Source of the DNA: an uncultured Bryobacteraceae bacterium
GTDB taxonomy: Bacteria > Acidobacteriota > Terriglobia > Bryobacterales > Bryobacteraceae
NCBI GenBank assembly: GCA_937924525.1
Contig: CALDSU010000014.1
Coordinates: forward strand, 328,983 to 392,982
Length of the DNA: 64,000 nucleotides
Reading direction: 5' to 3'
Position 1 is the stretch's first letter; each line of letters begins with the position of its first letter. The position numbers and the translations under genes were made by a program. The notes beneath the pieces are model-generated. The model was not told where the DNA came from and made no database searches. It saw only the letters and a program-made list of their open reading frames with translations. Of this stretch, positions 17,981 through 27,607 are shown in pieces.

Positions 17981-19717
17981 ATGAATTTCAAACTGAATCC
18001 GCTGCGCATCGCGCTCGTTTACGCGCTGCTGAGCCTGGTTTGGATTTTCGGGTCGGACTACGTGGTCGCCGGTATGCAGGGCTATCGGATCCACGCGGCG
18101 AAGGGGGCCGGATTCGTGCTGCTGACCGCCGGGCTCCTGTACTTGCTCACCCGGCGCATGAAGGCGGATTTCGAGGCCCAGCAGGCGAAAACCCAGGAGA
18201 GCGAGGAGCGGTTCCGCCACCTGGTGGAGCATGCACCTGACGGAATCTTCGTGGAAACCGGCAAGCGGTTTCGCTACGTCAACCCCGCCGCCGCAAGAAT
18301 GTTCGGCGCGGACGACGCAAGCGCCCTCGCCGGTCAACCCGTCCTCGACCGCATTGATGCCGGCTTCCATGCGGCGGTAAACGAGCGCATGCGGCCGCTC
18401 GCCGAGGACCGGCAGACGGTTCCCTGGCTGCGAGAGGTTTACGTGAAGGTGGACGGCACGCCGTTTGACACCGAAGTGATCGCGACGCCGATCCGCTATG
18501 CGGGCGAAGACGGCGCGCTGGTGTTCTTTCGCGACATTACGGACCGCCTCCGCATCGAGCGTGAGAACGAAGAACTCCACCACCAGTTGATTCAGGCGCA
18601 AAAGCAGGAGAGTATCGGGCGGCTGGCGGGCGGCATCGCTCACGATTTCAACAACCACCTGCAAATCATTCACGGGTACAGCACGATGTTGCTCGGCGAT
18701 TTGCCGGCGGAGGACGCGCGCCGTCCTGCGGCCGAAATGATCCAGCAGGCCGGCGAACGGGCCTCCGCGCTGACGCGACAGTTGCTGACCATCAGCCGCA
18801 AGCACAAGCCGGAATTGCGTCCGGTGGAATTGAACCGGCTTCTCCGGGAACTCGAGAGCATGCTCCGCCGCCTGCTTTCCCAGGAGATCCGCATGGAGCT
18901 GCGGCTGGATTCGCAACCCCTATGGATGACCAACGACGAGGTGTGGATCACGCAGGTGGTGATGAACTTGGTAGTCAACGCCCGGGACGCCATGCCGCAC
19001 GGCGGCCGCCTGCTGGTGGAAACCTGCGCGGGGCTGGCGCCCGAGTCCTGGGCGCGGATGAACCCGGAGGCGACCCCCGGCCCGTGCGCAATCCTCTCGG
19101 TCTCCGACACGGGAACCGGCATGGCTCCCGAGGTCTTGCAGCGCATCTTCGAGCCGTTCTTCACCACCAAGCAGGAGGGCCAGGGAACGGGGCTCGGCTT
19201 GCCCGTGGTCTACGGCGTGGTGCGGAAATCGAATGGCTGGATCACGGTGTCCTCACGAGAGCATGGCGGCTCGGCGTTCCGGATCTTTCTGCCCGGCCAT
19301 GCGGGCGGCGAGGCGACCGCTCCCGCCGAGTGCGCGGCGCAAGGCGAGACGATTCTGCTGCTCGAGACGCGCGGCGACCTTCGGTTCCTGATCGAGAGCG
19401 TCCTGGCGGCGCGCGGCTACCGGGTGATCCCGGCGGCGGACTTCGCCGAGGCGGTCGCCGTCGCCGACCACCGGCCGGAACCCATCCATTTGTTGCTCGT
19501 CGACGGGGAAGCGCTGCGCCTGGGGGCGGTTCCGATCGGCAGCCGCCTGCGCCATCGCCATCCGGAGATGCAGGAATTGTGGTACGCGGACAACGGGGCT
19601 TTGCCCGGCGTCGAGCGGGATCCGGCGAGCGGCGTCGAGCCCTTCAGCGCCCTGTCCCTGCTGGCCGCCGTCCGCCAGGCGTTGGACGCGGTCCCCGCCG
19701 GCAGCCCGTCCGTTTAA
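17981..19717 (+). CDS. membrane PAS-domain sensor histidine kinase with degenerate receiver tail
   Basis: 578 residues. Two N-terminal hydrophobic segments (about 8-30 and 40-60) form a hairpin anchor. A PAS domain spans about 70-185 (RFRHLVEHAPDGIFVETGKRFRYVNPAAARMFG, ending VFFRDITDR). The HisKA region is LAGGIAHDFNNHLQIIHGYS with phospho-acceptor His221. HATPase motifs follow: NLVVNARDAMP (N box), SDTGTGM (G1), FEPFFTTKQEGQGTGLGL (F and G2). The last ~125 residues look like a receiver (ETILLLETRGDLRFLIESVLAARGYRVI) but the acidic pair is lost (LLET), while LLLVDGEAL keeps an Asp at the phospho-site strand, so phosphotransfer is doubtful. No response-regulator gene is adjacent; a PEP-CTERM protein and an Oar receptor follow. 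Confidence 0.9.
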   Translation: MNFKLNPLRIALVYALLSLVWIFGSDYVVAGMQGYRIHAAKGAGFVLLTAGLLYLLTRRMKADFEAQQAKTQESEERFRHLVEHAPDGIFVETGKRFRYVNPAAARMFGADDASALAGQPVLDRIDAGFHAAVNERMRPLAEDRQTVPWLREVYVKVDGTPFDTEVIATPIRYAGEDGALVFFRDITDRLRIERENEELHHQLIQAQKQESIGRLAGGIAHDFNNHLQIIHGYSTMLLGDLPAEDARRPAAEMIQQAGERASALTRQLLTISRKHKPELRPVELNRLLRELESMLRRLLSQEIRMELRLDSQPLWMTNDEVWITQVVMNLVVNARDAMPHGGRLLVETCAGLAPESWARMNPEATPGPCAILSVSDTGTGMAPEVLQRIFEPFFTTKQEGQGTGLGLPVVYGVVRKSNGWITVSSREHGGSAFRIFLPGHAGGEATAPAECAAQGETILLLETRGDLRFLIESVLAARGYRVIPAADFAEAVAVADHRPEPIHLLLVDGEALRLGAVPIGSRLRHRHPEMQELWYADNGALPGVERDPASGVEPFSALSLLAAVRQALDAVPAGSPSV

Positions 19718-19808
19718 TCGCCGGTGTCTTCGATGCCGCGCCGCGGTGGCGCTAGCGAGCGCCCCGGCGGATTCGCTACACTCTTTGCACGCACAGCAGC
19801 AAAAGCCC

Positions 19809-20597
19809 ATGGGACGACAAACGCTCCTTCTGGTCCTGCTGGCCGCCGCGCCAGTGGGGGCAGTGCCGGTGGCCCTCAGCGATCCGGCCGCGAACTTCTC
19901 GGCGGCCGCCGCGCCGTGCTCCATCTACCCCACCGCCACTCAGACCCTGCCCACCTGCGCCGTCCGCGGATTCCTTGAACGGACGTCGAGCGCCGGTCCG
20001 GAAGCGGGATTCACGGCGGCGTTCGACAACTGGAATTTGCTCCTCCCGGAGGACCAGCGCTGGACGCTGGTCAACGGCGGCGCGATTTCCGGCTTGACCC
20101 TGGCCGTCGATCAGTTCCGCACCGAAATTCTTGGCGTCGGCAACAACGTGGGCCGCGGAACCATCCGTATCCGGCCCCTCATCGACGGAACCCCCCTGGC
20201 GGCCCAGTTTTATTGGACCCAGGGCCTGTACGACGACTATTTGCTGACCGAACCCTTTTACAGCACGCTGCGCTACGAGATGGACGTGGCCAACACCGAT
20301 CCGTGCACGCATCCCCCGGGGATGAACCCTCCCCACATGTGCGCGCCGCTCTACCCGTTTCAATACGCGGACCGGCGTTTTTTCGATCAGCCCGTGTTCC
20401 CGATGGGCGCGACGTTCAACGGCTGGGCGTACATAACTGAAGCGGATTTCACGTACCGGCGCCTCACGGTTTACGACGGCGTCCGTTACGGTTGGACCAG
20501 CACGCCGGAACCCGCCGGATGGCTGCTGACAGGCGCCGGCGCCCTGTTGGTGGCGATCCTGAACCGGCGGAGAAGAGTGCGGCAGCCCGTTTCGTGA
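19809..20597 (+). CDS. PEP-CTERM sorted extracellular protein
   Basis: 262 residues from ATG 19809, which places the signal peptide (MGRQTLLLVLLAAAPVGAVP) at the true N-terminus. The C-terminus has TPEPAG, a ~15-residue hydrophobic helix (WLLTGAGALLVAIL) and the basic end NRRRRVR, the tripartite PEP-CTERM sorting signal recognised by exosortase/archaeosortase-type transpeptidases. The middle is beta-rich, with several Cys and no family I recognise. Exosortase is not in this window. It lies between the sensor kinase and the Oar receptor 1 gene, on the same strand. Confidence 0.8.
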   Translation: MGRQTLLLVLLAAAPVGAVPVALSDPAANFSAAAAPCSIYPTATQTLPTCAVRGFLERTSSAGPEAGFTAAFDNWNLLLPEDQRWTLVNGGAISGLTLAVDQFRTEILGVGNNVGRGTIRIRPLIDGTPLAAQFYWTQGLYDDYLLTEPFYSTLRYEMDVANTDPCTHPPGMNPPHMCAPLYPFQYADRRFFDQPVFPMGATFNGWAYITEADFTYRRLTVYDGVRYGWTSTPEPAGWLLTGAGALLVAILNRRRRVRQPVS

Positions 20598-20697
20598 CGG
20601 GGCGTCGCGGCGTCCGTTCTACCGCCCGGCGCGAGGACGTGCGGCGAAGCGCCCCCCGGTTGACTCCGGCGCTGCGAATCACTATGGTCAAGTGAGT

Positions 20698-23600
20698 ATG
20701 TCAAAGTCTCGCCTGCTTTTCGCCCTGTTCGCGGCTTTGTTGTGCATCTGCCCCGACAAGGCCACGGCCCAAGAAGTCCGTGCGAGTATCACCGGAGTGG
20801 TCACGGACTCCAGCGGAGCGCCCGTGGTGGGGGCAACGGTCACCGCCACGAACGTCGCACAAAACGTCTCTGTATCGACCCAAACCAATGAATCCGGGAT
20901 CTACCTGACCCCTTACCTGGCTCCCGGCGTCTACCGCGTCACCGCTGAACTGCAGGGGTTCAAGCGCGTGGTTCGCGAAAATGTAGTCCTTCAAACGCAG
21001 GACCGCGCCCGCCTCGACCTGTCGCTGGAAGTCGGCGAAATGACCCAGAGCGTAACGGTGAGCGCAGACGTGTCCTTGCTCCAGACGGAGTCCTCCTCCC
21101 GTTCGCAGGTCATCGCGACCGAGCTCATCAACCAGATCCCTACGCAGGGACGGAACCCGTTCCAAATCGCGTGGGCGGCGCCCGGCGTCATCAAGACCGG
21201 CGGTTGGCGGTACTTGCGGTCGTTTGACATCGCCGGCACCACCAACTTCGCGGTGAACGGCGGCCGGAACCGGGAAAATGAAGTGCTGCTCGACGGCATC
21301 AGCAACGTCCGCGGCAACCGCACCGTCATTCACGTACCGACCATCGAGTCGGTGCAGGAGTTCAAGGTCAACACCAACACCTACGACGCGCAGTATGGCC
21401 GCACCGGCGGCGGCGTGGTTTCCATCGTCACTAAGTCCGGCGGCAACCAGTTCCATGGCACGGTATTCGAGTACTTCCAGAGCGAGGAGCTGAACGCGAA
21501 CCAGACCGAATTGAATCGGGTCGGCACTCCGAAACCCCCGAACAACATCAACACCTTCGGCTTTAACCTGACCGGACCGGTGTTCATCCCGAAGCTGTTC
21601 AATGGTAAAGACAAGCTGTTCTGGTTGCTTTCGTACGAAGGCATGCGGCAGCGTTCAGCCGACCCGGGCGTACGCACGGTGCCGCTGCCGGAATGGCGCC
21701 AGGGGGATTTTTCCACGCGGTTTAACGCCCAAGGCCAACAGATCCTGATTTACGACCCGCTCACCACGCAGCCCGACGGAAGCCGCACCCCCTTCGCCGG
21801 GAACCGGATTCCCGCGGCGCGGATCAATCCCATCGCCAACGAAGTGCTGAAGTTCTACCCGCTGCCTACGTCGCAAGGCGACGGTCCCGCGCGCATCAAC
21901 AACTATGTGTACCCGTCCCGCTGGATCGGAGACATGAACCAATGGATTGGCCGCTTGGATTACCAGATCAACAGCAGCAATCGCGTCTACTTTCGGTACG
22001 GGCAGAATCCGTTCAGCGAATATCGCGGCCTGGTGTTCGTCAGGGGACCCAACGAGAGCAATCCGGCGGAACCGACCGGCAATGCGCCGCTGATCCGCAA
22101 CGGGCGGAACTGGACGTTCGACTGGACGTCGACGGTGTCGCCGCGGATGACTTTCAACCTCCGCGCCGGCTTGGCGCGTTGGGAAGAGACCACGGGGAAC
22201 AGCTTCGGCGCCGGCTTTGACCCTACCCGCCTCGGCTTCCCGAGCACGCTTGTGTCCCAAATGACCCGCCGCCAATTCCCGCTGTTCCAGCTCGGCCAAT
22301 ACAGCAGTGCGGGAGCGGACCGTCTGTTGAGCGTCGCAACCAACGATTCCTACACGGTGCAGCCGAACGCGAACTTGGCCGTTGGCCGGCACATCCTGAA
22401 GTTCGGGGCCGAAGGTCGCCGTTACAACGACAACACAAACAGTCCCGGTTTGGCGGCCGGATTCTATTCGTTCGGGCGCAACTGGACGCAGGCCCGAGCG
22501 CTGGTGGCCGATGCGGTTTCCGGCGATGAGCTCGCCACGTTCCTGCTCGGCTTCCCGACCGCGGGAGGCGTGGATCGGAACATCGATCCCGCGTTCCGCA
22601 ACTATTATTGGGCGTTGTTCCTCCAGGACGACTGGAAGGTGAATTCGCGGTTGACGCTGAACCTCGGCATTCGCTGGGACTACGAAGCTCCGGGCTTCGA
22701 GCGCTACGACCGCATGCTGCGCGGGTTTGACTTCAATGCGCCCAGCCCGATCGCCGCAGGCGCGCCGGCGCTGAATCTGCGGGGCGCGGTGAGTTTCGCC
22801 AACGTAGGGGGTGAGCCGCGCGGTTCGTTCAACCCCGACCGCAACAACTTTCAGCCCCGGGTGGGCGCAGCTTACCAACTGACCCCGAAGTGGATCCTCC
22901 GTGGCGGCTATGGCTTGTACTACCTGGGCCAGAACGAGCAGGGGTCGCTGCTCGGTTTCAGCCAGCGGACTCCGCTCATCAGCACCGTCGACAACCTGAC
23001 GCCGGTGGTGTCGCTGAGCAATCCCTTTGCGAACTACCCGAACGGCCGGCTGCTGGACGCGGTTGGCAACAGCCGGGGCGCCGCCAGTTTCATTGGCCAG
23101 TCGATTCCGGCCAACTTCCTGGATCGCCCGTTGCCATACTCGCACCAGTATTCGTTTGACATCCAGCGGGAACTGCCGTTCGGATTGCTGGCCGAGGGAG
23201 CCTACGTAGGGAATACGACGAGGAGGCTGCCTCTGAGTTTGAATGCGAACTTCATCCCGGCTAACGAACTTGGACGCCGGACGGCGACGGGGGCGATTGA
23301 TACCGCGTATTACACGGGCCGCGTCCCGAATCCTCTCCAAGGATTGATTCCTGACAACGCCGCGCTCAATGGAGCGACCATTCCCCGCCAGCAACTGCTG
23401 CTCCCCTACCCGCACTACACGGGAATCTCGCTGAACAGCGTGCCGATCGGCCGGCAGCAGTATCACGGTTTCCAAAGCAAGTTGACCAAGCGCTTTGCCT
23501 ATGGCGTCAGCTTCCTGGCGTCGTATATGTTCGGCAAGACGCTGGAACAGGTCAATGTTCTCAACGCGCAAGACTTTGTGCTGAACAACGTCGACGCCAC

Positions 23601-24189
23601 CCGGCTGGAGAAGCGTTCGGCTGATCTGATCGATCTTCCGCAGAAGTTCACCATTGTCTATGTTTGGGAGCTTCCTTTCGGCAAAGGCAAGCCGGTGGGC
23701 GGCAACTGGCATAAGGCCATGGAGTTCGTAGCCGGCGGGTGGCAATTGAACGGCAACGTCACCTATCAGAGCGGCTGGGCCGTGAATTATCCAAACGCCG
23801 CGCAGGTAACTCCCGGGAGCGCGAAAATCTCCGGCAGACAACGGGGCGGCGATTTCGTGTTCAATACGGCTTTGTGGAACGACCCGGCTACCGGCCGCCC
23901 CGTGATTCCACAGGAGCCATTCACCCTACGCAACTTTCCGACCCGGTTTGGCGATGTCCGCGTACCTGGTTATCAGAACTGGGACATCTCGGCATCGAAG
24001 TACTTCCCCATCTACGAGCAACTGCGGGCGCAGTTCCGGTTTGAGATGGTGAATGCCTTCAACCGCCCGTGGTTTACGGGTTTGATCAGCGGCGGCGACA
24101 ACGTCGCCAGCCCGAACTTCGGGCGCCTGAACTTCGTGCAGGGCAACCTGCCGCGGTTCATCAAACTGGCGCTTCACCTGTATTGGTAG
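20698..24189 (+). CDS. Oar-like TonB-dependent receptor 1
   Basis: 1163 residues from ATG 20698; a GTG six bases upstream is also in frame. A signal peptide (SRLLFALFAALLCICPDKATA) is followed by a carboxypeptidase-regulatory-like domain (ASITGVVTDSSGAPVVGATVTATN, GIYLTPYLAPGVYRVTAELQGF), a plug domain (INQIPTQGRNPFQIAWAAPGV, NGGRNRENEVLLDGISNVRG), then a long beta-barrel with the turn GTVFEYFQSEELNANQTE and an aromatic C-terminus (FIKLALHLYW) typical of outer-membrane insertion. Proteins of this type are numerous in Acidobacteriota and are thought to take up large substrates or mediate adhesion (Oar of Myxococcus). No substrate gene is adjacent. It ends in a strong intrinsic terminator. Confidence 0.92.
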   Translation: MSKSRLLFALFAALLCICPDKATAQEVRASITGVVTDSSGAPVVGATVTATNVAQNVSVSTQTNESGIYLTPYLAPGVYRVTAELQGFKRVVRENVVLQTQDRARLDLSLEVGEMTQSVTVSADVSLLQTESSSRSQVIATELINQIPTQGRNPFQIAWAAPGVIKTGGWRYLRSFDIAGTTNFAVNGGRNRENEVLLDGISNVRGNRTVIHVPTIESVQEFKVNTNTYDAQYGRTGGGVVSIVTKSGGNQFHGTVFEYFQSEELNANQTELNRVGTPKPPNNINTFGFNLTGPVFIPKLFNGKDKLFWLLSYEGMRQRSADPGVRTVPLPEWRQGDFSTRFNAQGQQILIYDPLTTQPDGSRTPFAGNRIPAARINPIANEVLKFYPLPTSQGDGPARINNYVYPSRWIGDMNQWIGRLDYQINSSNRVYFRYGQNPFSEYRGLVFVRGPNESNPAEPTGNAPLIRNGRNWTFDWTSTVSPRMTFNLRAGLARWEETTGNSFGAGFDPTRLGFPSTLVSQMTRRQFPLFQLGQYSSAGADRLLSVATNDSYTVQPNANLAVGRHILKFGAEGRRYNDNTNSPGLAAGFYSFGRNWTQARALVADAVSGDELATFLLGFPTAGGVDRNIDPAFRNYYWALFLQDDWKVNSRLTLNLGIRWDYEAPGFERYDRMLRGFDFNAPSPIAAGAPALNLRGAVSFANVGGEPRGSFNPDRNNFQPRVGAAYQLTPKWILRGGYGLYYLGQNEQGSLLGFSQRTPLISTVDNLTPVVSLSNPFANYPNGRLLDAVGNSRGAASFIGQSIPANFLDRPLPYSHQYSFDIQRELPFGLLAEGAYVGNTTRRLPLSLNANFIPANELGRRTATGAIDTAYYTGRVPNPLQGLIPDNAALNGATIPRQQLLLPYPHYTGISLNSVPIGRQQYHGFQSKLTKRFAYGVSFLASYMFGKTLEQVNVLNAQDFVLNNVDATRLEKRSADLIDLPQKFTIVYVWELPFGKGKPVGGNWHKAMEFVAGGWQLNGNVTYQSGWAVNYPNAAQVTPGSAKISGRQRGGDFVFNTALWNDPATGRPVIPQEPFTLRNFPTRFGDVRVPGYQNWDISASKYFPIYEQLRAQFRFEMVNAFNRPWFTGLISGGDNVASPNFGRLNFVQGNLPRFIKLALHLYW

Positions 24190-24259
24190 TCTTTCGCCTT
24201 GCGGGGCTGGTCGCCGACCGGCCCTGAGGCGACTGTTCGAGTTGCCTCTTCTAACCCCG

Positions 24260-24303
24260 GGCGGGCCGGAGATTGGTTTTCCGATTTCCGGCCCGCCTTT
24301 TTT
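24260..24303 (+). terminator. Rho-independent terminator of Oar receptor 1
   Basis: An 11-bp perfect GC-rich stem (GGCGGGCCGGA at 24260-24270 with TCCGGCCCGCC at 24287-24297), a 16-nt loop and six T at 24298-24303. It lies 70 bp after the receptor stop. Confidence 0.9.
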
Positions 24304-24370
24304 GGGTGAGAATTGCCCCGCTCCGGTCTCGTTATCCCGGCTACCCCCGGGCCAGTCTGCTACCAGCCCG

Positions 24371-24946
24371 CTAGCGCAAGCCTACGGCCCAAATTACGTA
24401 CGACACCGCCTCCCGCAGGTAAACCCACCACGGCTCGCCGCCGGCGCCGGGACGGGGCGAACCGTACGCCATCAGGCCCCGGGATTCCAACATGAGCTTG
24501 GCGCGCAGAATGTGGTAGCCGTCGCTCACCACGATGCAGGAGCGCTGCCCCATCCGCTCCATGATCTCGGAGGCCGCCGCGATCGAGTGGGCGGTGGATT
24601 CGGATTCGCGCTCGACGACGATCGCCTCTGCGGGCACGCCTTGCTCGATCAGGTAGCTGCGGCCGACGCCGCCTTCGGTGAAGTCCGGGTCGCCGCCGCT
24701 GCCCCCGGTGGTGAGGATCAGGGGCGCCATCCCCCGGCGGTATAAATCCAGCGCATGGTCCAGGCGCGCTTTCAGCACCGGCGAAGGTCGGCCGCGGTAT
24801 TCCGCCGCGCCCAGCACGAGGATGACGTCCGCCCGCCGCGCCTCGTCCACCTCCGCCTGCTGGGCCACCCGGACGGAGAGGGCTGCCAGGTAGGAAGCGG
24901 CGCCCAAAGCCAACAACGCCGCCAACCATCGAGCAACCCGCTTCAT
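24371..24946 (-). CDS. YdcF/DUF218-family membrane-anchored protein
   Basis: 191 residues. One N-terminal transmembrane helix (WLAALLALGAASYLAALSV) anchors a DUF218 domain: ADVILVLGAAEYRGRPSPVLKARLDHALDLY, PLILTTGGSGG, ESESTAHSIAAASEIM and IVVSDGYHILRAKLML. The family includes SanA and ElyC/YdcF, associated with envelope integrity and undecaprenyl-linked precursor handling; the biochemical activity is not established. The upstream gene (SpoU) diverges from it with about 38 bp between starts. Confidence 0.87.
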   Translation of the reverse strand: MKRVARWLAALLALGAASYLAALSVRVAQQAEVDEARRADVILVLGAAEYRGRPSPVLKARLDHALDLYRRGMAPLILTTGGSGGDPDFTEGGVGRSYLIEQGVPAEAIVVERESESTAHSIAAASEIMERMGQRSCIVVSDGYHILRAKLMLESRGLMAYGSPRPGAGGEPWWVYLREAVSYVIWAVGLR

Positions 24947-24984
24947 CTGCGATAATTCTGTCAGTCATCATACAACCCCGTCCC

Positions 24985-25776
24985 ATGGCGCTGCCGACGT
25001 TTATCCAAAGCCTGGCCAATCCGTTTTTGAAGGAACTGCGCCGCGCGCTGGCCCAGGGCGCGCCGGCGATGGAAGGCTGCCTGGCTGTCGACTCGCTTCA
25101 CCTGGTCGAAGAGGCTATCCGGAGCGGGCTGCGCGTGCGCGGTCTTGTGATGGCTACGGGCAGGCAGGCGGCGATCGAAGTCCGTCTGGCGGGCGCCGCC
25201 GCGGCCAAACGCTACCTGGTCCCGGACGCGCTGATGGAACGGCTGGTCTCGACCGAATCCAGCCAGGGCGTCATCGGCCTGGTAGAACCGCCCGCGTGGA
25301 CCGGGCAGGACGTCTTCCCCCCGGACGCGCTGGTGGTGGTGCTGGACGGGATGCAGGACCCCGGCAATTGCGGCGCGATCTTCCGATGCGCCGAAGCCTT
25401 CGGGGCGAGCGGGGTGGTGGCCGGACCTGGTACGGCGAACCCCTTCAATAGCAAGTGCCTGCGGGCTTCGGCCGGTTCCGTGTTCCGCGTCCCGTTTGTC
25501 GCTTCCCACGAAGTCCGGCGGATGCTGGACGAGCACGGGCTCAAGCTCTGGGCCGCGACTCCGCGCCAGCCCGGCAGCGTGCCGCCGCGCGAGGCGGACT
25601 TCCGCGGCGCCTGCGCGCTGCTGATCGGCAGCGAGGGCCGCGGCCTCCATCCGGAGCTTGCGCGGGACGCCCGCGCGGTCTCGATTCCCACCCGGGGCGT
25701 CGAGTCGTTGAACGCCGCGGTTTCGGCCGGGATCCTGCTGTACGAAGCCGCGCGCCAAAGGAGCCTCGTCGCGTGA
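24985..25776 (+). CDS. TrmH/SpoU-family RNA 2'-O-methyltransferase
   Basis: 263 residues. An N-terminal substrate-binding domain (SLANPFLKELRRALAQ) precedes a knotted SPOUT methyltransferase: VVVLDGMQDPGNCGAIFRCAEAFGASGVV (motif 1 with the Asn and Arg), CALLIGSEGRGL (motif 2) and SIPTRGVESLNAAVSAGILLYEA (motif 3, SAM pocket). The extra N-terminal domain is as in RlmB-like 23S rRNA enzymes, but the exact nucleotide target cannot be assigned. It is the first gene of an operon with rarA: the stop overlaps the next GTG by 4 nt. Confidence 0.88.
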   Translation: MALPTFIQSLANPFLKELRRALAQGAPAMEGCLAVDSLHLVEEAIRSGLRVRGLVMATGRQAAIEVRLAGAAAAKRYLVPDALMERLVSTESSQGVIGLVEPPAWTGQDVFPPDALVVVLDGMQDPGNCGAIFRCAEAFGASGVVAGPGTANPFNSKCLRASAGSVFRVPFVASHEVRRMLDEHGLKLWAATPRQPGSVPPREADFRGACALLIGSEGRGLHPELARDARAVSIPTRGVESLNAAVSAGILLYEAARQRSLVA

Positions 25777-27083
25777 ATCTGTTCGACGCTTCGCCGGAAT
25801 CCGCCGCCGCCGACGCCACCCGTCCGCTGGCCGAACGCATGCGCCCCGCCACGCTGGACGAGTTCATCGGCCAGGAGCACATCCTCGGTCCCGGCAAGCC
25901 ACTGCGCGCGCAGATCGAAAGCGACAACCTCCGCTCGGTCATCCTGTGGGGGCCGCCCGGCGTCGGCAAGACGACGCTGGCCACGCTGATCGCCCGCGCC
26001 ACCCGCTGCGAATTCATCCCGTTCAGCGCGGTGCTGAGCGGCATCAAGGAAATCAAAGCGGTGATGGCCGACGCCGAGCGGTTCCGCCGCCTGGGACGCC
26101 GCACCATCCTGTTCGTGGATGAGATTCACCGGTTTAACAAGGCCCAGCAGGACGCGTTTCTTCCGTATGTCGAACGGGGCGACATCATCCTGATCGGCGC
26201 CACCACCGAGAATCCCTCCTTCGAGGTCATCTCGGCGCTGCTGTCCCGCTCGAAGGTCTACGCCCTGCGCCCGCTCACCACCGAGGAACTGCGGACGCTG
26301 CTGCGGCGCGCGCTCCCGCTCACCGGCAAACGGGCCGGCGACGAGTTGCTGGAACAGATTGCCGGGTACGCCAACGGCGACGCCCGCGCCGCGTACAACA
26401 CCCTCGAAGCCGCGGCCGCCGCCAGCCAGGACGAGGAGCTTTCCGCCCGGGCCGTGGAAGACGCGATCCAGCGGAAACTGCTGCTCTACGACAAGGCCGG
26501 CGAGGAGCACTTCAACCTGATCTCCGCCTTGCACAAGTCCGTCCGCTCGTCCGATCCGGATGCGGCGCTTTACTGGCTGGCGCGGATGCTGGAGGCCGGC
26601 GAGGACCGCATGTACCTGGCCCGCCGCCTGGTGCGGATGGCGATCGAGGATATCGGCCTGGCCGACCCGCGCGCGCTCGAGCAGTCCATCGCCGCCATGC
26701 AGGCGGTGCATTTTCTCGGCCTTCCCGAGGGCGACCTCGCCCTGGCGCAGGCGGCGATCTACCTGAGTATGTCCCCCAAGTCCGACGCCGGCTATCGCGC
26801 CCTGGGTGCTGCCCGGCAGGATGTCCAGCAGACGATGGCCGAACCCGTCCCGCTGCATCTCCGCAACGCGCCCACCCGCGCCATGAAGGAGTGGGGCTAC
26901 GGCGCCGGCTACCAGCATGCGCACCAGTATGGTGACGCCATTCCCGGCATGGAGTGTCTGCCGCCTTCGCTTCAGGGAAAACGCTACTACCTGCCCACCG
27001 GGCGGGGAGCGGAAAAGCGGATCGCCGAGCGGATCGAGGAGATCCTCCGCTTGCGCGAAGCCCGCCGCCAGGAGCCTTCATGA
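25773..27083 (+). CDS. rarA: replication-associated recombination protein A (RarA/MgsA AAA+ ATPase)
   Basis: 436 residues from GTG 25773, a GTGA overlap with the preceding stop; 106 open codons further upstream belong to another frame's shadow. The protein starts with the family sequence [22 protein letters not shown]. Walker A is [11 protein letters not shown], Walker B is [20 protein letters not shown], and sensor 1 is [11 protein letters not shown]. The C-terminal half ([50 protein letters not shown]) is the RarA-specific tetramerisation region. It acts at blocked replication forks on single-stranded/double-stranded junctions. Confidence 0.95.
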   Translation: MNLFDASPESAAADATRPLAERMRPATLDEFIGQEHILGPGKPLRAQIESDNLRSVILWGPPGVGKTTLATLIARATRCEFIPFSAVLSGIKEIKAVMADAERFRRLGRRTILFVDEIHRFNKAQQDAFLPYVERGDIILIGATTENPSFEVISALLSRSKVYALRPLTTEELRTLLRRALPLTGKRAGDELLEQIAGYANGDARAAYNTLEAAAAASQDEELSARAVEDAIQRKLLLYDKAGEEHFNLISALHKSVRSSDPDAALYWLARMLEAGEDRMYLARRLVRMAIEDIGLADPRALEQSIAAMQAVHFLGLPEGDLALAQAAIYLSMSPKSDAGYRALGAARQDVQQTMAEPVPLHLRNAPTRAMKEWGYGAGYQHAHQYGDAIPGMECLPPSLQGKRYYLPTGRGAEKRIAERIEEILRLREARRQEPS

Positions 27084-27484
27084 TGACGTACCGCGCCGGC
27101 AATGACCTTGACTTGGACCAGGTGATCGAACTGTACCGCGCCTCGACCCTCGGCGAGCGGCGTCCGGTGGATGATCGCGAGCGGATGGCGGCCATGCTGC
27201 GCCACGCCAACCTGGTGGTGACGGCGTGGGACCAGGACCGCCTGGTCGGCATCGCGCGGTCGCTGTCGGATTTCTCCTTCGCCACCTACCTGTCCGACCT
27301 GGCAGTCCACGCCGCCTATCAGCGCCAGGGGATCGGCCGCCGCCTGCTGCTGGAAACCCGCCGTCTGGGAGGCCCGGCGAAAATCATCCTGCTGGCGGCG
27401 CCGAAGGCGCGGTCCTACTACTCGCGCATCGGCATGACGCCGCACCCCAGCGCGTGGACGCTGGACCCGGACCAGAAGATTTAG
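27080..27484 (+). CDS. GNAT-family N-acetyltransferase
   Basis: 134 residues from ATG 27080, overlapping the rarA stop by 4 nt, third gene of the SpoU-rarA operon. The acetyl-CoA pyrophosphate loop is AAYQRQGIGRRLLLETRRL (Q-x-x-G-x-G), preceded by the beta4 strand YLSDLAVHAAY and followed by KIILLAAPKARSYYSRIGM. Substrate unknown; the short form resembles YhbS/ElaA-type acetyltransferases. The 27485-27607 gap shows no gene. Confidence 0.87.
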   Translation: MMTYRAGNDLDLDQVIELYRASTLGERRPVDDRERMAAMLRHANLVVTAWDQDRLVGIARSLSDFSFATYLSDLAVHAAYQRQGIGRRLLLETRRLGGPAKIILLAAPKARSYYSRIGMTPHPSAWTLDPDQKI

Positions 27485-27607
27485 GTTGGATTTCCCGGCG
27501 GCGAATCAGCCTCGGGACGTCGCGGCTGGGGCGCACGAGCGAGGGTGTCTCCAGGGTGGTCTGGGCCAAGCCGGCGGCGGATGTCCAGGCGGCAAGCGCC
27601 TGCGCCG

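Noticed and set aside
14737..18009. A 1090-codon open frame antisense to the PVC-type dehydrogenase
   Set aside because: GC-rich third positions keep the opposite frame open; the translation is Arg/Gly/His-rich with no domain, while the plus strand encodes a clear three-domain enzyme.
21655..23841. A 728-codon minus-strand frame inside Oar receptor 1
   Set aside because: Shadow of the receptor barrel; low-complexity composition and no start signal.
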